DNA of 64,000 nt from Anaerolineales bacterium. GTDB lineage: Bacteria; Chloroflexota; Anaerolineae; Anaerolineales; Villigracilaceae. The DNA is taken from NCBI GenBank assembly GCA_014379595.1, contig JACMLM010000051.1, positions 1 to 64,000 of the forward strand, in the 5' to 3' direction. A model generated the notes under the pieces. It saw only the letters and a program-made list of their open reading frames with translations, was not told the DNA's origin and ran no database searches. Position 1 is the stretch's first letter; each line of letters opens with the position of its first letter. Shown here one piece after another: positions 42,667 to 53,075 of the stretch. A program made the position numbers and the translations under genes.

Positions 42667-44433
42667 CTACTTCATTGTTGAAAGATAGTTATCAGCCATA
42701 AAACGGATCCATTCAGGCGCGCCGAGATCAGATGAAAGCGACAATAAAATATTCTTCGCTTCTTCCGGGCGGCCCGCTTTCACAGCAATCTCCGCTTTTA
42801 ATAAAAACACTTCATACATATCTGGTTTTATTTTTTCAGCATTTGCCAGTTGCTTTTCTGCATCGGCTAATTCACCATTGTATAAAGCATATCGCCCACG
42901 TACGATATAACCAAGCGGCAAACTCACGTTATCTATACGTTCAAAGAACACAAAGAGAGGCATTTCTTTTTGTTCAGCAGCTTTATAAACGGCTTCATGA
43001 AAATCATCTTCTATTTCTTCAGGCTTCTTTTCTTCACTATAGATCGGAACCAAACGTAAATACATGCCTGCAGTAGGAATCCACGCCCCACGCGTTTTAA
43101 ACTCTTCTGCAGCCTTCAGAAAAAACTCTTTATTATCTGCACCAGCTAAATTCGAGGCTTGCGTTAATTCCTCTACTGCTGGACGAAGTTGTTTTGAATC
43201 CCAAAAAGCCAGCGCAAGCTGTAAATGCGCATCAGGATCGCCCGGGTTTTGAGCAACCAAATCGGAAGCTGCAACAATTTCAGGCGATTGACCCGTTGGG
43301 GTATTGCTTTGCAATTCAGGTAAAGTAGGCAAAGCCTCAGTAACTGAAATCACTGTTGCCACATCAGTTGGGCTTGTTAATACTCTATTGCGATTATTTC
43401 GGATGGCCGCAAATGCAACTGCAAAACAAAGAAAAATTGCTAATCCGACTCCGATCCATATTAATGGAGAACGCTTCTTTGCTGCCGAAGGTTTAGCTGC
43501 TATTGTTTCATTGGCAGGTACAGGCTTCTGACTTTTCGAATCTGTTTTATCACCCCTATAGGTGCCAGGTCGCATGGTAATTGTTGTGCCCTGCATCGGT
43601 ACGCCTGCTTCAGACCAAGCATCCTTGAAGGCACGCATTAGTTCTTCAACCGATCCATAACGATCCAAGCGATCTTTGGCAAGCGCTTTCAACAAAACAC
43701 GTTGCACAGTCTCTGGCACGGCGGGGTTGATCTTCGTGGGCAAAGGCAGAGGTGTGTATATATGATCATGAATAATAGAGAAAGGAGTATCTGCACTAAA
43801 TGGAACCTGCCCCACTACCATTTCATAAAGCATGACGCCAAAGGAATAAATATCCGTGCCAGCATCAAGGTCTTTCTTACCCATGGCCTGCTCAGGCGAG
43901 ATATATTGCGGCGTGCCCATAATCGAATCGGAAGACATCGTTGATTCACCCGCCTCTGCGATTCGTGCGAGACCAAAATCCGCAAGATACATGATACCAT
44001 CAAGCGCGATCATTACATTCGAAGGCTTGATATCGCGATGTAAAATTCCCTGTCTGTGGGCAAACCCTAGTGCTGAACCAACAGAGTTGATCACATCTTC
44101 GATCTCTTCGGCTGTAAGCGGCCCTTGATTTAGACGAGCCTTAAGCGTATCCCCCTCAATATATTTCATGACCAGATATGGTCTATTTTCATATTCAGAA
44201 TAATCATAAACAGGAACAATATTTGGGTGTTCCAAACGTGCCACTACGCGTGCTTCGCGTTGAAAACGAGCTGTGAATGTTTCATCCTGATGGAATGCAG
44301 GATGCAAAACCTTCAATGCAACATAGCGATCAAGAGAGGCATGATAGGCTTTATAAACTGTTGCCATGCCCCCCTGACCCAGCTGCTCGATGATCCGATA
44401 AGGACCAATATTTTCACCAATCTTGAAGGACAT
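42667..44433 (-). CDS. membrane Ser/Thr protein kinase with TPR-like tail
   Basis: A 588-residue protein. The N-terminal Hanks-type kinase domain (about residues 10-275) has the G-loop LGQGGMATVYKAYH, VALKVLHP, HRDIKPSN (catalytic Asp), DFGLARI and TPQYISPEQ. A single membrane helix (about 325-345) follows a Lys-rich linker. The outer part has TPR-like motifs (LAFWDSKQLRPAVEELTQASNL, NGELADAEKQLANAEKIKPDMYEVFLLKAE). It is not PASTA-type. It would sense an extracellular signal and phosphorylate cytoplasmic proteins. Confidence 0.95.
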   Translation of the reverse strand: MSFKIGENIGPYRIIEQLGQGGMATVYKAYHASLDRYVALKVLHPAFHQDETFTARFQREARVVARLEHPNIVPVYDYSEYENRPYLVMKYIEGDTLKARLNQGPLTAEEIEDVINSVGSALGFAHRQGILHRDIKPSNVMIALDGIMYLADFGLARIAEAGESTMSSDSIMGTPQYISPEQAMGKKDLDAGTDIYSFGVMLYEMVVGQVPFSADTPFSIIHDHIYTPLPLPTKINPAVPETVQRVLLKALAKDRLDRYGSVEELMRAFKDAWSEAGVPMQGTTITMRPGTYRGDKTDSKSQKPVPANETIAAKPSAAKKRSPLIWIGVGLAIFLCFAVAFAAIRNNRNRVLTSPTDVATVISVTEALPTLPELQSNTPTGQSPEIVAASDLVAQNPGDPDAHLQLALAFWDSKQLRPAVEELTQASNLAGADNKEFFLKAAEEFKTRGAWIPTAGMYLRLVPIYSEEKKPEEIEDDFHEAVYKAAEQKEMPLFVFFERIDNVSLPLGYIVRGRYALYNGELADAEKQLANAEKIKPDMYEVFLLKAEIAVKAGRPEEAKNILLSLSSDLGAPEWIRFMADNYLSTMK

Positions 44434-44532
44434 TCATATCTCCGCTTGTTTACTCGTAATTTTCCCCGATTATAGCCGAGTGTCGTTACTTTCGGTTACC
44501 GTGCTGTAAATTGTTTGTAAATTGAAATAATG

Positions 44533-45069
44533 TTATTTACGCTTTAGCATAAAGTAAATCGAATAAGAAAATATCCAAAAAATTAATACTACCTGAACTC
44601 TAAGTGAATAGGCAGCATTAGGTAAAAATGTATCCATAATATATGGAGTTACAAATGCTATCAGAATAAAACGTATAATTCTGGCTGGTATGCTAATAAG
44701 TATGAAATAAAAAATGGATGTAGTTAAATGAGCATGAGCAGCATAGATTTTATAAGGAATGCCCGAAAGCGGCCCTAATAACATGGCGCTAATCCCTGAT
44801 CTCTGCAAATCTGACCGCACCTTCTCAATATCCTTTGACGGAATGGCAGGAAGCATACGTAAAACACGAGTTACCTTTTCAATATCCGCCCGACCCCAAT
44901 AATACATAATCGTGCCTCCAACCAAAGCACCGGCCAGAGCATAAAGACAGGCAACTAAACCAATATCTACACCCTCTAACGCAATAACGCTTAGAGCCAC
45001 ATCCGGGACAATAAAAAACAATGTAGCCTCGGCAAAACCCCAAGCAAATGCAATTAAATTAGCAATCAT
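44533..45069 (-). CDS. VTT-domain (DedA/SNARE-associated) membrane protein
   Basis: A 178-residue membrane protein. GFAEATLFFIVPDVALSVIAL and the GPLSGIPYKIYAAHAHLTTSIFYF region resemble the VTT/DedA family, whose members act in lipid scrambling or envelope stability. Four or five helices. The ATG at 45069 is used (GAGGAC upstream) instead of the upstream frame from 45096. It lies 7 bases from the CdsA-like gene on the same strand and probably forms an operon with both lipid genes. Confidence 0.8.
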   Translation of the reverse strand: MIANLIAFAWGFAEATLFFIVPDVALSVIALEGVDIGLVACLYALAGALVGGTIMYYWGRADIEKVTRVLRMLPAIPSKDIEKVRSDLQRSGISAMLLGPLSGIPYKIYAAHAHLTTSIFYFILISIPARIIRFILIAFVTPYIMDTFLPNAAYSLRVQVVLIFWIFSYSIYFMLKRK

Positions 45070-45076
45070 TTGTCCT

Positions 45077-46012
45077 CTATGGGTAGAGCGCACCAAAATA
45101 ACGGATCATATGAAAAAATAGTGGTGTTGCAATAATTAAGCTATCAATCCTATCTAGAATTCCACCATGCCCAGGAATCAATGTGCCCATATCTTTAATA
45201 TCTAAATCTCGTTTGATCAAACTAATAGTCAAATCACCCAGCTGACTGCCAATTCCCATAATCAATCCAGTTAGGAAGATTTGCAATGGGCCAAATTCAG
45301 GAAAAGTGGATTGAAACAGCCAGGGAAGACAAAGTGAAACAACAAGCGCACCAACAGCCCCTTCTGTCGTTTTATTGGGACTAATATTGCTACGTAGTTT
45401 ATGCCGCCCAAATAGCTTGCCAAAATTGTAAGCTGATATATCTGCGATCTGCACCGCAAAGACAAGATATAGTACGTAGTTGATGGAGTATTCTGAATCG
45501 GCGAGGAAACTGAGGTGACCAAGCATCCAGCCAAAATAAATGAATCCCATCATGCCCAATGCGACGGCTTGTAATTGTCCCTCATGGCGATTTTGAAAAA
45601 TAGGCACAAACAAAATTAAGCCGATCACATAAACTGGCAAAGCCATGAACATACCATACCCGCCAAAGTATCCAGTAACTGGATTCCGGATAATGGCAAG
45701 AATAGCCACTGCTACAATTCCGAGATAGACCACATAGGTGATCCAGGGGTTTGCATTTAACCGTGTAGCACGGGAAAACTCAGCAAAGCTGAAAATGGAA
45801 ATCCCCAACACGCCAAGTATAAAAACCAATCGGCCAAAAAATACGAAAATAATAAAAACGGGAATCATAACAAGCCAGCCGCGATAAATACGCCATACGG
45901 AAGAAACATTTTTGTGAAATACTTTATCCAATAAAATCAAAAGCAATCCAACAAAAATAAGCAGCCCGCCAATTAATTTCACATAAAGCAGGAAGATTTC
46001 ATTCTCAATCAT
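45077..46012 (-). CDS. CdsA-like phosphatidate cytidylyltransferase
   Basis: A 311-residue multi-pass protein (about eight helices). The CDP-diglyceride synthase signature is visible as SNISPNKTTEGAVGALVVSL and GSQLGDLTISLIKRDLDIKDMGTLIPGHGGILDRIDSLI, the closing DxxxxKRxxxxKDxxxxxPGHGGxxDRxD element. It makes CDP-lipid from phosphatidate and CTP. The ATG at 46012 overlaps the stop of the upstream CDP-alcohol transferase gene (ATGA). This pairing recalls E. coli ynbA-ynbB. Confidence 0.92.
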   Translation of the reverse strand: MIENEIFLLYVKLIGGLLIFVGLLLILLDKVFHKNVSSVWRIYRGWLVMIPVFIIFVFFGRLVFILGVLGISIFSFAEFSRATRLNANPWITYVVYLGIVAVAILAIIRNPVTGYFGGYGMFMALPVYVIGLILFVPIFQNRHEGQLQAVALGMMGFIYFGWMLGHLSFLADSEYSINYVLYLVFAVQIADISAYNFGKLFGRHKLRSNISPNKTTEGAVGALVVSLCLPWLFQSTFPEFGPLQIFLTGLIMGIGSQLGDLTISLIKRDLDIKDMGTLIPGHGGILDRIDSLIIATPLFFHMIRYFGALYP

Positions 46013-46647
46013 GTGGCCATTCCCTTTGCGATACGCTGTAATCGTCGAATGATCGTGAGGATGCCCCCAATACTTATTATTAATAATCCCCATGTTAACA
46101 AAGATGAGAGCTGCCATGTGATAGGCATGATTGCATTGTAAATACAGAGCGCTGCTAACGTAAACATACGGTGTGACTTTGCCATAGGACCTATAAATAA
46201 TTGAGACACACCCATATGGTTCCCTAATGCCCGAACATAGGCAATAAATAGCGACAATACAGCAGTGATATAACCCAAATGCAGCGAACTACCAGCAGCG
46301 AATCCAGCGCATACAAATATGACTACATCAGATATCCGATCTGGGACTTCATTGAACAATTCTCCCGTAGGAGATGCTTTACCGGTTTCCACGGCAACCA
46401 TACCATCAAACATGTTCGCCAATAATCGCAGTACGATAAGCACAGCGGTCAGTATCCACCAAATACGATGTGAAAAAGTACTGGATGTTGCAAGAAGACT
46501 TAACCCTGCTCCCAAAGCAAAAACCACACTGGCAATAGAAATAACGTTTGGTGCAACTCCATGTTGCGCTAGAAATGTGGAAATACGTTGAGAGTATTGA
46601 CTATTCCGTGCTGAAATCGGTCTTCTATCGGAAGTTTGATTTTTCAT
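46009..46647 (-). CDS. CDP-alcohol phosphatidyltransferase with altered motif
   Basis: A 212-residue membrane enzyme with five or six helices. The family's DxxDGxxARx8GxxxDxxxD motif appears as NMFDGMVAVETGKASPTGELFNEVPD: the first Asp is Asn, the Arg is Val, and the third Asp is Asn, whereas the second and fourth Asp and the glycines are kept. It transfers an alcohol head group from CDP-lipid or a related donor. The alteration recalls the YnbA-like branch; the donor may differ. It is coupled to the CdsA-like gene. Confidence 0.85.
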   Translation of the reverse strand: MKNQTSDRRPISARNSQYSQRISTFLAQHGVAPNVISIASVVFALGAGLSLLATSSTFSHRIWWILTAVLIVLRLLANMFDGMVAVETGKASPTGELFNEVPDRISDVVIFVCAGFAAGSSLHLGYITAVLSLFIAYVRALGNHMGVSQLFIGPMAKSHRMFTLAALCIYNAIMPITWQLSSLLTWGLLIISIGGILTIIRRLQRIAKGMAT

Positions 46648-46806
46648 GATTTTCCTGTAACGAATTGCCCAATATCAAGAAACCATATCAATATCAACAC
46701 AGAACAATAACAATAGTTACCAGTTAAATTATCGCTATATTCATAGAATTAAGTATGACTTGAGATAATCTTGAATATTCACAATTCCCACTGTTAGTTT
46801 GATATA

Positions 46807-46826
46807 GGGATGGACAAGTCCATCCC
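46807..46826 (-). terminator. palindromic terminator-like hairpin after pgk
   Basis: A perfect 9-bp stem GGGATGGAC / GTCCATCCC with a 2-nt centre lies 9 bases from the pgk stop. The following T-run is poor, so it may be a weak terminator or an mRNA 3'-end stabiliser. Confidence 0.6.
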
Positions 46827-46835
46827 TTATACCCT

Positions 46836-48008
46836 TTATTTATCCAGTAAGGCCGCCACGCCGGGCAATTCTTTTCCTTCAAGGAATTCAAGTGATGCTC
46901 CTCCACCTGTAGAAACGTGCGTCATTTGTTTTGCAACGCCCGCTTTCTTGACCGCGCTCGCTGAGTCACCACCGCCAATGACAGTAGTTGCATTTGACTC
47001 TGCCAACATGTGCGCGAGAGCAAATGTTCCCTCGGCAAACTTGGCCATTTCAAAAACACCGACAGGTCCATTCCAAACTACAAGCTTGACTCCGTTCAAG
47101 GCAGATTTATACAGCTCCAGAGTCTTCGGCCCTACATCGAGCATACGCCAGCCAGCAGGAATTTTATCTACATCAACTGTTTGAGTGTTGGCTTCTGCGT
47201 CAAATTTGTCTGCAATAATAGCGTCAACGGGGAGAATCAATTTTTCGCTAGATTTTTCAAGAATGGATTTCGCAGTTTCAAGCGAAGACTCTTCCACCAA
47301 ACTATCCTGCATATTAAGTCCTTGTGCAGCGAGGAAAGTATTGGCCATGCCGCCACCAATAATTAACTTATCGCATTTGGATAATAAAGTTTCAACGACT
47401 AGAATCTTGTCACTGATCTTTGCGCCACCAAGAATGGCAATATAAGGGTGCTCAGGGTGAGCAACGGCACGTCCCAGATATTCAAGCTCCTGTTCCATCA
47501 AAAAACCAGAGACTGCTGGTAGAAAACGCGCAATGCCTTCTGTAGATGAGTGTGCGCGGTGAGCAGATCCAAACGCATCATTGACATAAACATCGCCAAG
47601 AGAAGCCATTTGTTTGGCGAGTTCTAGATCGTTTTTTTCTTCGCCAGCATGGAAACGGGTATTTTCAAGCATCAAAACTTCGCCTGCTTTTAATTCCTTT
47701 GCCATCTTTTCCACTTCAGAGCCGACACAATCAGGTGCCATCTTGACAGGAACCTCTAACAGCGAAGATAAAACTTCCGAAGCTGCACGCAGGCTAAACT
47801 CGGAGTCTGAAGCGGATCTAGGTCTCCCCAGATGACTCATCAAAATTAAAGAAGCACTTTGTTCCAAAACATATTTAATCGTTGGAAGTGCAGCTCGGAT
47901 GCGTTTGTCGTCTGTCACTTTGCCGTTTTCCATAGGAACGTTAAAGTCCACACGCATAAGCACGCGTTTATTTTTTATATCAATATCTTTGACAGTTTTT
48001 TTATTCAT
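46836..48008 (-). CDS. pgk: phosphoglycerate kinase
   Basis: A 390-residue enzyme making ATP and 3-phosphoglycerate from 1,3-bisphosphoglycerate. The N-terminal signature [21 protein letters not shown], and the nucleotide-binding part [15 protein letters not shown] with [16 protein letters not shown] and [17 protein letters not shown] are all present. Length is normal. It follows gap on the same strand with a perfect palindrome between them. Confidence 0.98.
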   Translation of the reverse strand: MNKKTVKDIDIKNKRVLMRVDFNVPMENGKVTDDKRIRAALPTIKYVLEQSASLILMSHLGRPRSASDSEFSLRAASEVLSSLLEVPVKMAPDCVGSEVEKMAKELKAGEVLMLENTRFHAGEEKNDLELAKQMASLGDVYVNDAFGSAHRAHSSTEGIARFLPAVSGFLMEQELEYLGRAVAHPEHPYIAILGGAKISDKILVVETLLSKCDKLIIGGGMANTFLAAQGLNMQDSLVEESSLETAKSILEKSSEKLILPVDAIIADKFDAEANTQTVDVDKIPAGWRMLDVGPKTLELYKSALNGVKLVVWNGPVGVFEMAKFAEGTFALAHMLAESNATTVIGGGDSASAVKKAGVAKQMTHVSTGGGASLEFLEGKELPGVAALLDK

Positions 48009-48025
48009 AATTAACCTAAAATAAA

Positions 48026-48051
48026 GTAGGTCACGCTTAAGCGTGACCTAC
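48026..48051. repeat. perfect 26-bp palindrome between gap and pgk
   Basis: The two halves GTAGGTCACGCTT / AAGCGTGACCTAC form a perfect inverted repeat. The same arms appear at 9884-9970. It is directly upstream of pgk, so it may affect how much of the gap message extends into pgk. Confidence 0.75.
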
Positions 48052-48058
48052 AAAATTA

Positions 48059-49099
<1,041 letters not shown>

Positions 49100-49234
49100 C
49101 TATTCTTATTATCAATCAATTTTACTTCTAGTTGCATGATTTGTGAATTTTATTGCTGCCCGATTTTTAGATGATCCTGGCAACAAAACGCTTCACGCCT
49201 AATTCAAAACAGATTCTGTACAAGAGATATTTTT

Positions 49235-50575
49235 TCACCTTGAGAGATCCACCTTATGCCACGGTGCCGTTCTTTGATAGAAAACATCCATAATAGCGCG
49301 TGCCAGCTTAATTGAATCATGTCGTCGCGGATGTTCATTATCTACAAGGTCAGCGCAGTATGAGCGAGGGTCGGATAACGTCTTATCATCTGTGCGCACC
49401 CATTCAGATGATAAATTGATATCACCTTCATAATTGTTATTACACAAAATAACATCGAACAAGCCTTCACCAACATGTTTTTCCAACCCGCTGACATGGT
49501 CGTAGCAGGTATATGTATCCGTTTCACCGGCCTGTGTGACAAGATTGCTCACAAAAATTTTCATGGCACGGCTGGTACGTATGGCAGCCAGCAAATCTTG
49601 CACCAGCAAATTAGGCAAAATACTTGTATACAAACTGCCCGGGCCTACCACGATCACATCAGCATTTAGAATGGATTTTATAACTGGCGGAAAGGCGGGG
49701 GCATCATCCGGCTCCAACCACACATGGCGGACTTGACCAGCCATTTCAGGAATTCTGCTCTCTCCTTTCACACGCACTTCGTTCTCAATATCCGGCACGC
49801 CCACACTGGCAACTAATTTAACATCATGTAAAGTAGCCGGAAGCACGCGGCCATTTACCGAAAGCACACGGCTGGACTCAACGACAGCATCTTCAAAACT
49901 GCCTGTAATATCAGCTAATGCGGTAATAAAGAGATTTCCAAATGAATGGCCTTCCAGATCGGGTGAGCCACTAAAACGATATTGAAAAAGTTGAGTAAGC
50001 AAAGCTTCTTCATTAGAGAGCGCAGCAAGGCAGTTACGAATGTCGCCGGGCGGAAGAATACCAAACCTTTCGCGTAAACGGCCTGACGAGCCTCCATCAT
50101 CTGCAACAGTAACAACAGCTGTCAGATTACGGCTATGTGTTTTTAATCCGCGAAGTAAAGTAGCAAGCCCATGCCCCCCCCCGATACCGACAATGCGAGG
50201 TCCACGATCACGGCGGCGAAAATTTGCAAGCTGGTCAAATATATCGGAGCCGGGGCGAATAAACGGACTCAACAAAGAACGATTAAGCTGCACAATGCCG
50301 TAAACGACAAGTCCGACACCCAATCCTCCAAAAATTACCGCCCTTAAAGCACGCGGCATGAAACTCAAAGATACAAAGGCAAGGAAAATATGCAATGGTG
50401 AGCCTGCGCTATTATCGTGATACATATCAATAAGTATCACACCAAGTCCCAGTCCCAACAATGTAATACCACTCAGTAAGAAAAGGAACCAACGTCTGAT
50501 ACCTAACCCGGGCCCTAACCAGCGCGGAATGTCACGCAAAGTTTGCCAAAGAGGTGTGAGGAAATTATTTCTCAT
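49235..50575 (-). CDS. yvcK: YvcK/CofD-type gluconeogenesis factor
   Basis: A 446-residue protein. Two hydrophobic segments lie near the N-terminus, then the YvcK core: IVGIGGGHGLATLLRGLK, VVTVADDGGSSGRLRERFGILPPGDIRNCLAAL, LEGHSFGNLFITAL, VVGPGSLYTSILPNLLV and KIFVSNLVTQAGETD. The family governs carbon flux and cell shape in Bacillus and binds UDP-sugars. The ATG at 50575 is used; an upstream TTG in frame lacks an RBS. It sits beside gap and pgk, fitting its role in central carbon use. Confidence 0.94.
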   Translation of the reverse strand: MRNNFLTPLWQTLRDIPRWLGPGLGIRRWFLFLLSGITLLGLGLGVILIDMYHDNSAGSPLHIFLAFVSLSFMPRALRAVIFGGLGVGLVVYGIVQLNRSLLSPFIRPGSDIFDQLANFRRRDRGPRIVGIGGGHGLATLLRGLKTHSRNLTAVVTVADDGGSSGRLRERFGILPPGDIRNCLAALSNEEALLTQLFQYRFSGSPDLEGHSFGNLFITALADITGSFEDAVVESSRVLSVNGRVLPATLHDVKLVASVGVPDIENEVRVKGESRIPEMAGQVRHVWLEPDDAPAFPPVIKSILNADVIVVGPGSLYTSILPNLLVQDLLAAIRTSRAMKIFVSNLVTQAGETDTYTCYDHVSGLEKHVGEGLFDVILCNNNYEGDINLSSEWVRTDDKTLSDPRSYCADLVDNEHPRRHDSIKLARAIMDVFYQRTAPWHKVDLSR

Positions 50576-50672
50576 AAAAAAGATGATAGCAGGGATGAAG
50601 AGATGAGTCAAATACCGTCAACAAAACCCGGGATATGCAACTTTCCCATCTTCAAAAGATGCATACGGTATA

Positions 50673-51626
50673 ATGGCGCACATGCGTACAATCGTTGCAG
50701 TCGACATTGGCGGGACTCAGTTACGTGCCGCCGCATACAAACAAAACCAAATCCAGCCTTTTACCCAAAAACGTGTCGAAACTAAAGCAGATGAGCCAGA
50801 TACATTTGGCCGCCTGATCAAGTTGCTTGAGGATATTTGGCCGAAGAATGAAACAGTACATGCGATCGGCGTCTCTTCCCCAGGGCCGTTGGATCCGCAT
50901 GCGGGTGTAATTATGAGTCCGCCTAATATTAAGGAATGGCGCGATTTCCCGATCACCGCAAAACTGACACAACATTTTGGTATTCCCTCCTATTTAGATA
51001 ATGACGCAAATCTTGCAGGGCTGGCAGAATGGAAATTTGGGGCAGGACGTGAACATCGCAATATTTTGTATTTGACTGTGAGCACGGGCGTGGGAGGCGG
51101 CGTTATCATTGAAGATCGCCTCTTGCAGGGATACCATGGCCTGGCAGCTGAACTTGGACATATCACTGTGCAGGCGGATGGTCCGCTTTGCGGTTGTGGG
51201 CAACAAGGACATCTTGAGTCCTATTCTTCTGGGACTGGGATCGAGCGGTTCGTGACTGAGCAGCTTCGAGCGGGACGCGATTCGATTCTTCATCTGAACG
51301 CTCACGCGAAACTTTCCGCGCATACGATTTCTGAAGCAGCAAAAAAAGGTGATGCATTATCCATTGAGGCTTATGCAATTGCGGGAAAATATCTAGGCAT
51401 TGGCGTAGCAAATTTCCTACATGCATTCGATCCATCCATTGTAATTTTTGGCGGAGGGGTGTCGCAAAGCGGCTCATTATTATTTGACCCTTTTGAAACA
51501 AGTTTGAAGGAACGCGTTATTCATCCACGCTATTTAGAGGGGTTGGTGATCACAAAAGCAGAATTAGGTGATGACGCAGGGCTACTTGGTGCGCGTGCGC
51601 TGGCTGAATTGAAATTACAAATATAA
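50673..51626 (+). CDS. ROK-family sugar kinase (glucokinase-like)
   Basis: A 317-residue ROK protein. The ATP site VAVDIGGTQLRAA opens it. The centre has GVGGGVIIEDRLLQGYHGLAAELGHITVQADGPLCGCGQQGHLESYSSG. The zinc motif CxCGxxGCxE reads CGCGQQGHLE, with His in place of the third Cys. Length and motifs fit a glucokinase phosphorylating glucose. It is divergent from yvcK and may provide glucose 6-phosphate for the glycolytic genes around. Confidence 0.92.
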   Translation: MAHMRTIVAVDIGGTQLRAAAYKQNQIQPFTQKRVETKADEPDTFGRLIKLLEDIWPKNETVHAIGVSSPGPLDPHAGVIMSPPNIKEWRDFPITAKLTQHFGIPSYLDNDANLAGLAEWKFGAGREHRNILYLTVSTGVGGGVIIEDRLLQGYHGLAAELGHITVQADGPLCGCGQQGHLESYSSGTGIERFVTEQLRAGRDSILHLNAHAKLSAHTISEAAKKGDALSIEAYAIAGKYLGIGVANFLHAFDPSIVIFGGGVSQSGSLLFDPFETSLKERVIHPRYLEGLVITKAELGDDAGLLGARALAELKLQI

Positions 51627-51684
51627 ACTTAATTTAAAAATCATCACAGCCACAATGTAATAATGTTTTTTATAAGGAGAATGT

Positions 51685-53007
51685 ATGGCAAAATCTAACT
51701 TGCCCGGCCCAAAAGCCAGGTCAATGATCGAACGGGATAGCAAGGTGATTTCACCATCGTATCCACGTGGCTATCCTTTTGTAATGGATCATGGCAAAGG
51801 CAGTGAAGTGTGGGATGTGGACGGTAATCGTTTTTTGGACTTTATGGGTGGCATTGCAGTAGTATCAACGGGATACTCACATCCAAAAGTAGTAAAGGCA
51901 ATTCAAGAACAGGCTGAAAAATTTATTCATATTTCATCAGATTTTTATCACGAAAACTGGATTCGTCTCGCAGAAAAATTGGACGAAATCGCACCGTTTG
52001 AAGAAGACGCTCTTTCTTTCATGACAAATTCAGGAACTGAGGCTGTCGAAACCGCGATCAAGCTGGCCCGTTATCATACCAAGCGCACAAACTTCATCGG
52101 CTTCACAGGCGCTTTCCACGGACGCACAATGGGCGCGGTGACATTTACAGCGAGCAAGGCAAAATACCACGGCGGCTTTTATCCGCTGATGAATGGCGTG
52201 ACACATGCGCCATTTCCAAACCCGTATCGGCCTGTGTTGGAAAGACAAAAAGGCGAAGACTATGGCGAAGCAGCGGTTCGTTACATTGAAGAAGAAATCC
52301 TTAGTCAGATCTTGCCGCCAAAGGAAGTAGCGGGCATATTGGTTGAGACCATCCAAGGGGAGGGCGGATATATCGTCCCGCCTGATGGTTTTTACCCCGC
52401 GTTGCGAAAGTTATGTAACAAACATGGCATCCTAATGATCCTTGACGAAGTTCAATGCGGCATGGGGCGCACCGGCAAATGGTGGGCTATTGAGCACTTC
52501 GGTGTTGAACCCGATATGATTACATCTGCAAAAGGCATTGCTTCAGGCATGCCGCTCGGAGCGTGCATTGCGCGCAAATCTGTAATGGATTGGGAGATCG
52601 GCACACACGGTAACACGTACGGCGGAAATCCCATTTCGTGCGCGGCTTCGCTGGCGACAATTGATCTAATTGAAAATGGATTCATGCAGAATGCAGCGGA
52701 AATCGGAGCATATGCAATGGATGCGCTTGAAGAAATCAAGGCTCGTCACCCCAGCATAGGGGAAGTGCGTGGCAAAGGATTAATGATCGGCGTGGAATTT
52801 GTAAGGGACCGCGAAACCAAGAAACCCGCGCATCATCTCACAGAACGAATTGTGAATCTTGGATATGAGCGTGGCCTATTGATGCTTTCCTGCGGCAAAA
52901 GTGTCATTCGCATTGCCCCGCCACTCTCCATGAGCAAAAGTGAAATGGATGAAGGGTTAAGCATATTCGAAGAAGCGTTGACGATGGCTGAGAAAGAATT
53001 AGTTTAA
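51685..53007 (+). CDS. class III PLP aminotransferase (4-aminobutyrate/ornithine-like)
   Basis: A 440-residue fold-type I transaminase. Motifs: SFMTNSGTEAVETAIKLARYHTKR, FTGAFHGRTMGAV, VETIQGEGGYIVPP, LILDEVQCGMGRTGKWWA-like region and the PLP lysine in MITSAKGIASGMPLGACI. It transfers an amino group from an omega-amino acid to 2-oxoglutarate; gabT, argD and related enzymes share this pattern and sequence alone does not decide. RBS AAGGAGAATGT. It ends at a strong bidirectional hairpin. Confidence 0.92.
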   Translation: MAKSNLPGPKARSMIERDSKVISPSYPRGYPFVMDHGKGSEVWDVDGNRFLDFMGGIAVVSTGYSHPKVVKAIQEQAEKFIHISSDFYHENWIRLAEKLDEIAPFEEDALSFMTNSGTEAVETAIKLARYHTKRTNFIGFTGAFHGRTMGAVTFTASKAKYHGGFYPLMNGVTHAPFPNPYRPVLERQKGEDYGEAAVRYIEEEILSQILPPKEVAGILVETIQGEGGYIVPPDGFYPALRKLCNKHGILMILDEVQCGMGRTGKWWAIEHFGVEPDMITSAKGIASGMPLGACIARKSVMDWEIGTHGNTYGGNPISCAASLATIDLIENGFMQNAAEIGAYAMDALEEIKARHPSIGEVRGKGLMIGVEFVRDRETKKPAHHLTERIVNLGYERGLLMLSCGKSVIRIAPPLSMSKSEMDEGLSIFEEALTMAEKELV

Positions 53008-53021
53008 AAGATAAAACTTCA

Positions 53022-53065
53022 TTAAACAAAAATGCCCTTCTTGCAAGAAGGGCATTTTTGTTTAA
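53022..53065. terminator. bidirectional terminator
   Basis: A perfect 44-base palindrome with centre TTGCAA: the arms TTAAACAAAAATGCCCTTC and GAAGGGCATTTTTGTTTAA match exactly. It ends in a T-run in both directions and lies between two convergent genes (aminotransferase and DUF11 protein), so it should end both. Confidence 0.92.
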
Positions 53066-53075
53066 CATGTAGAAA

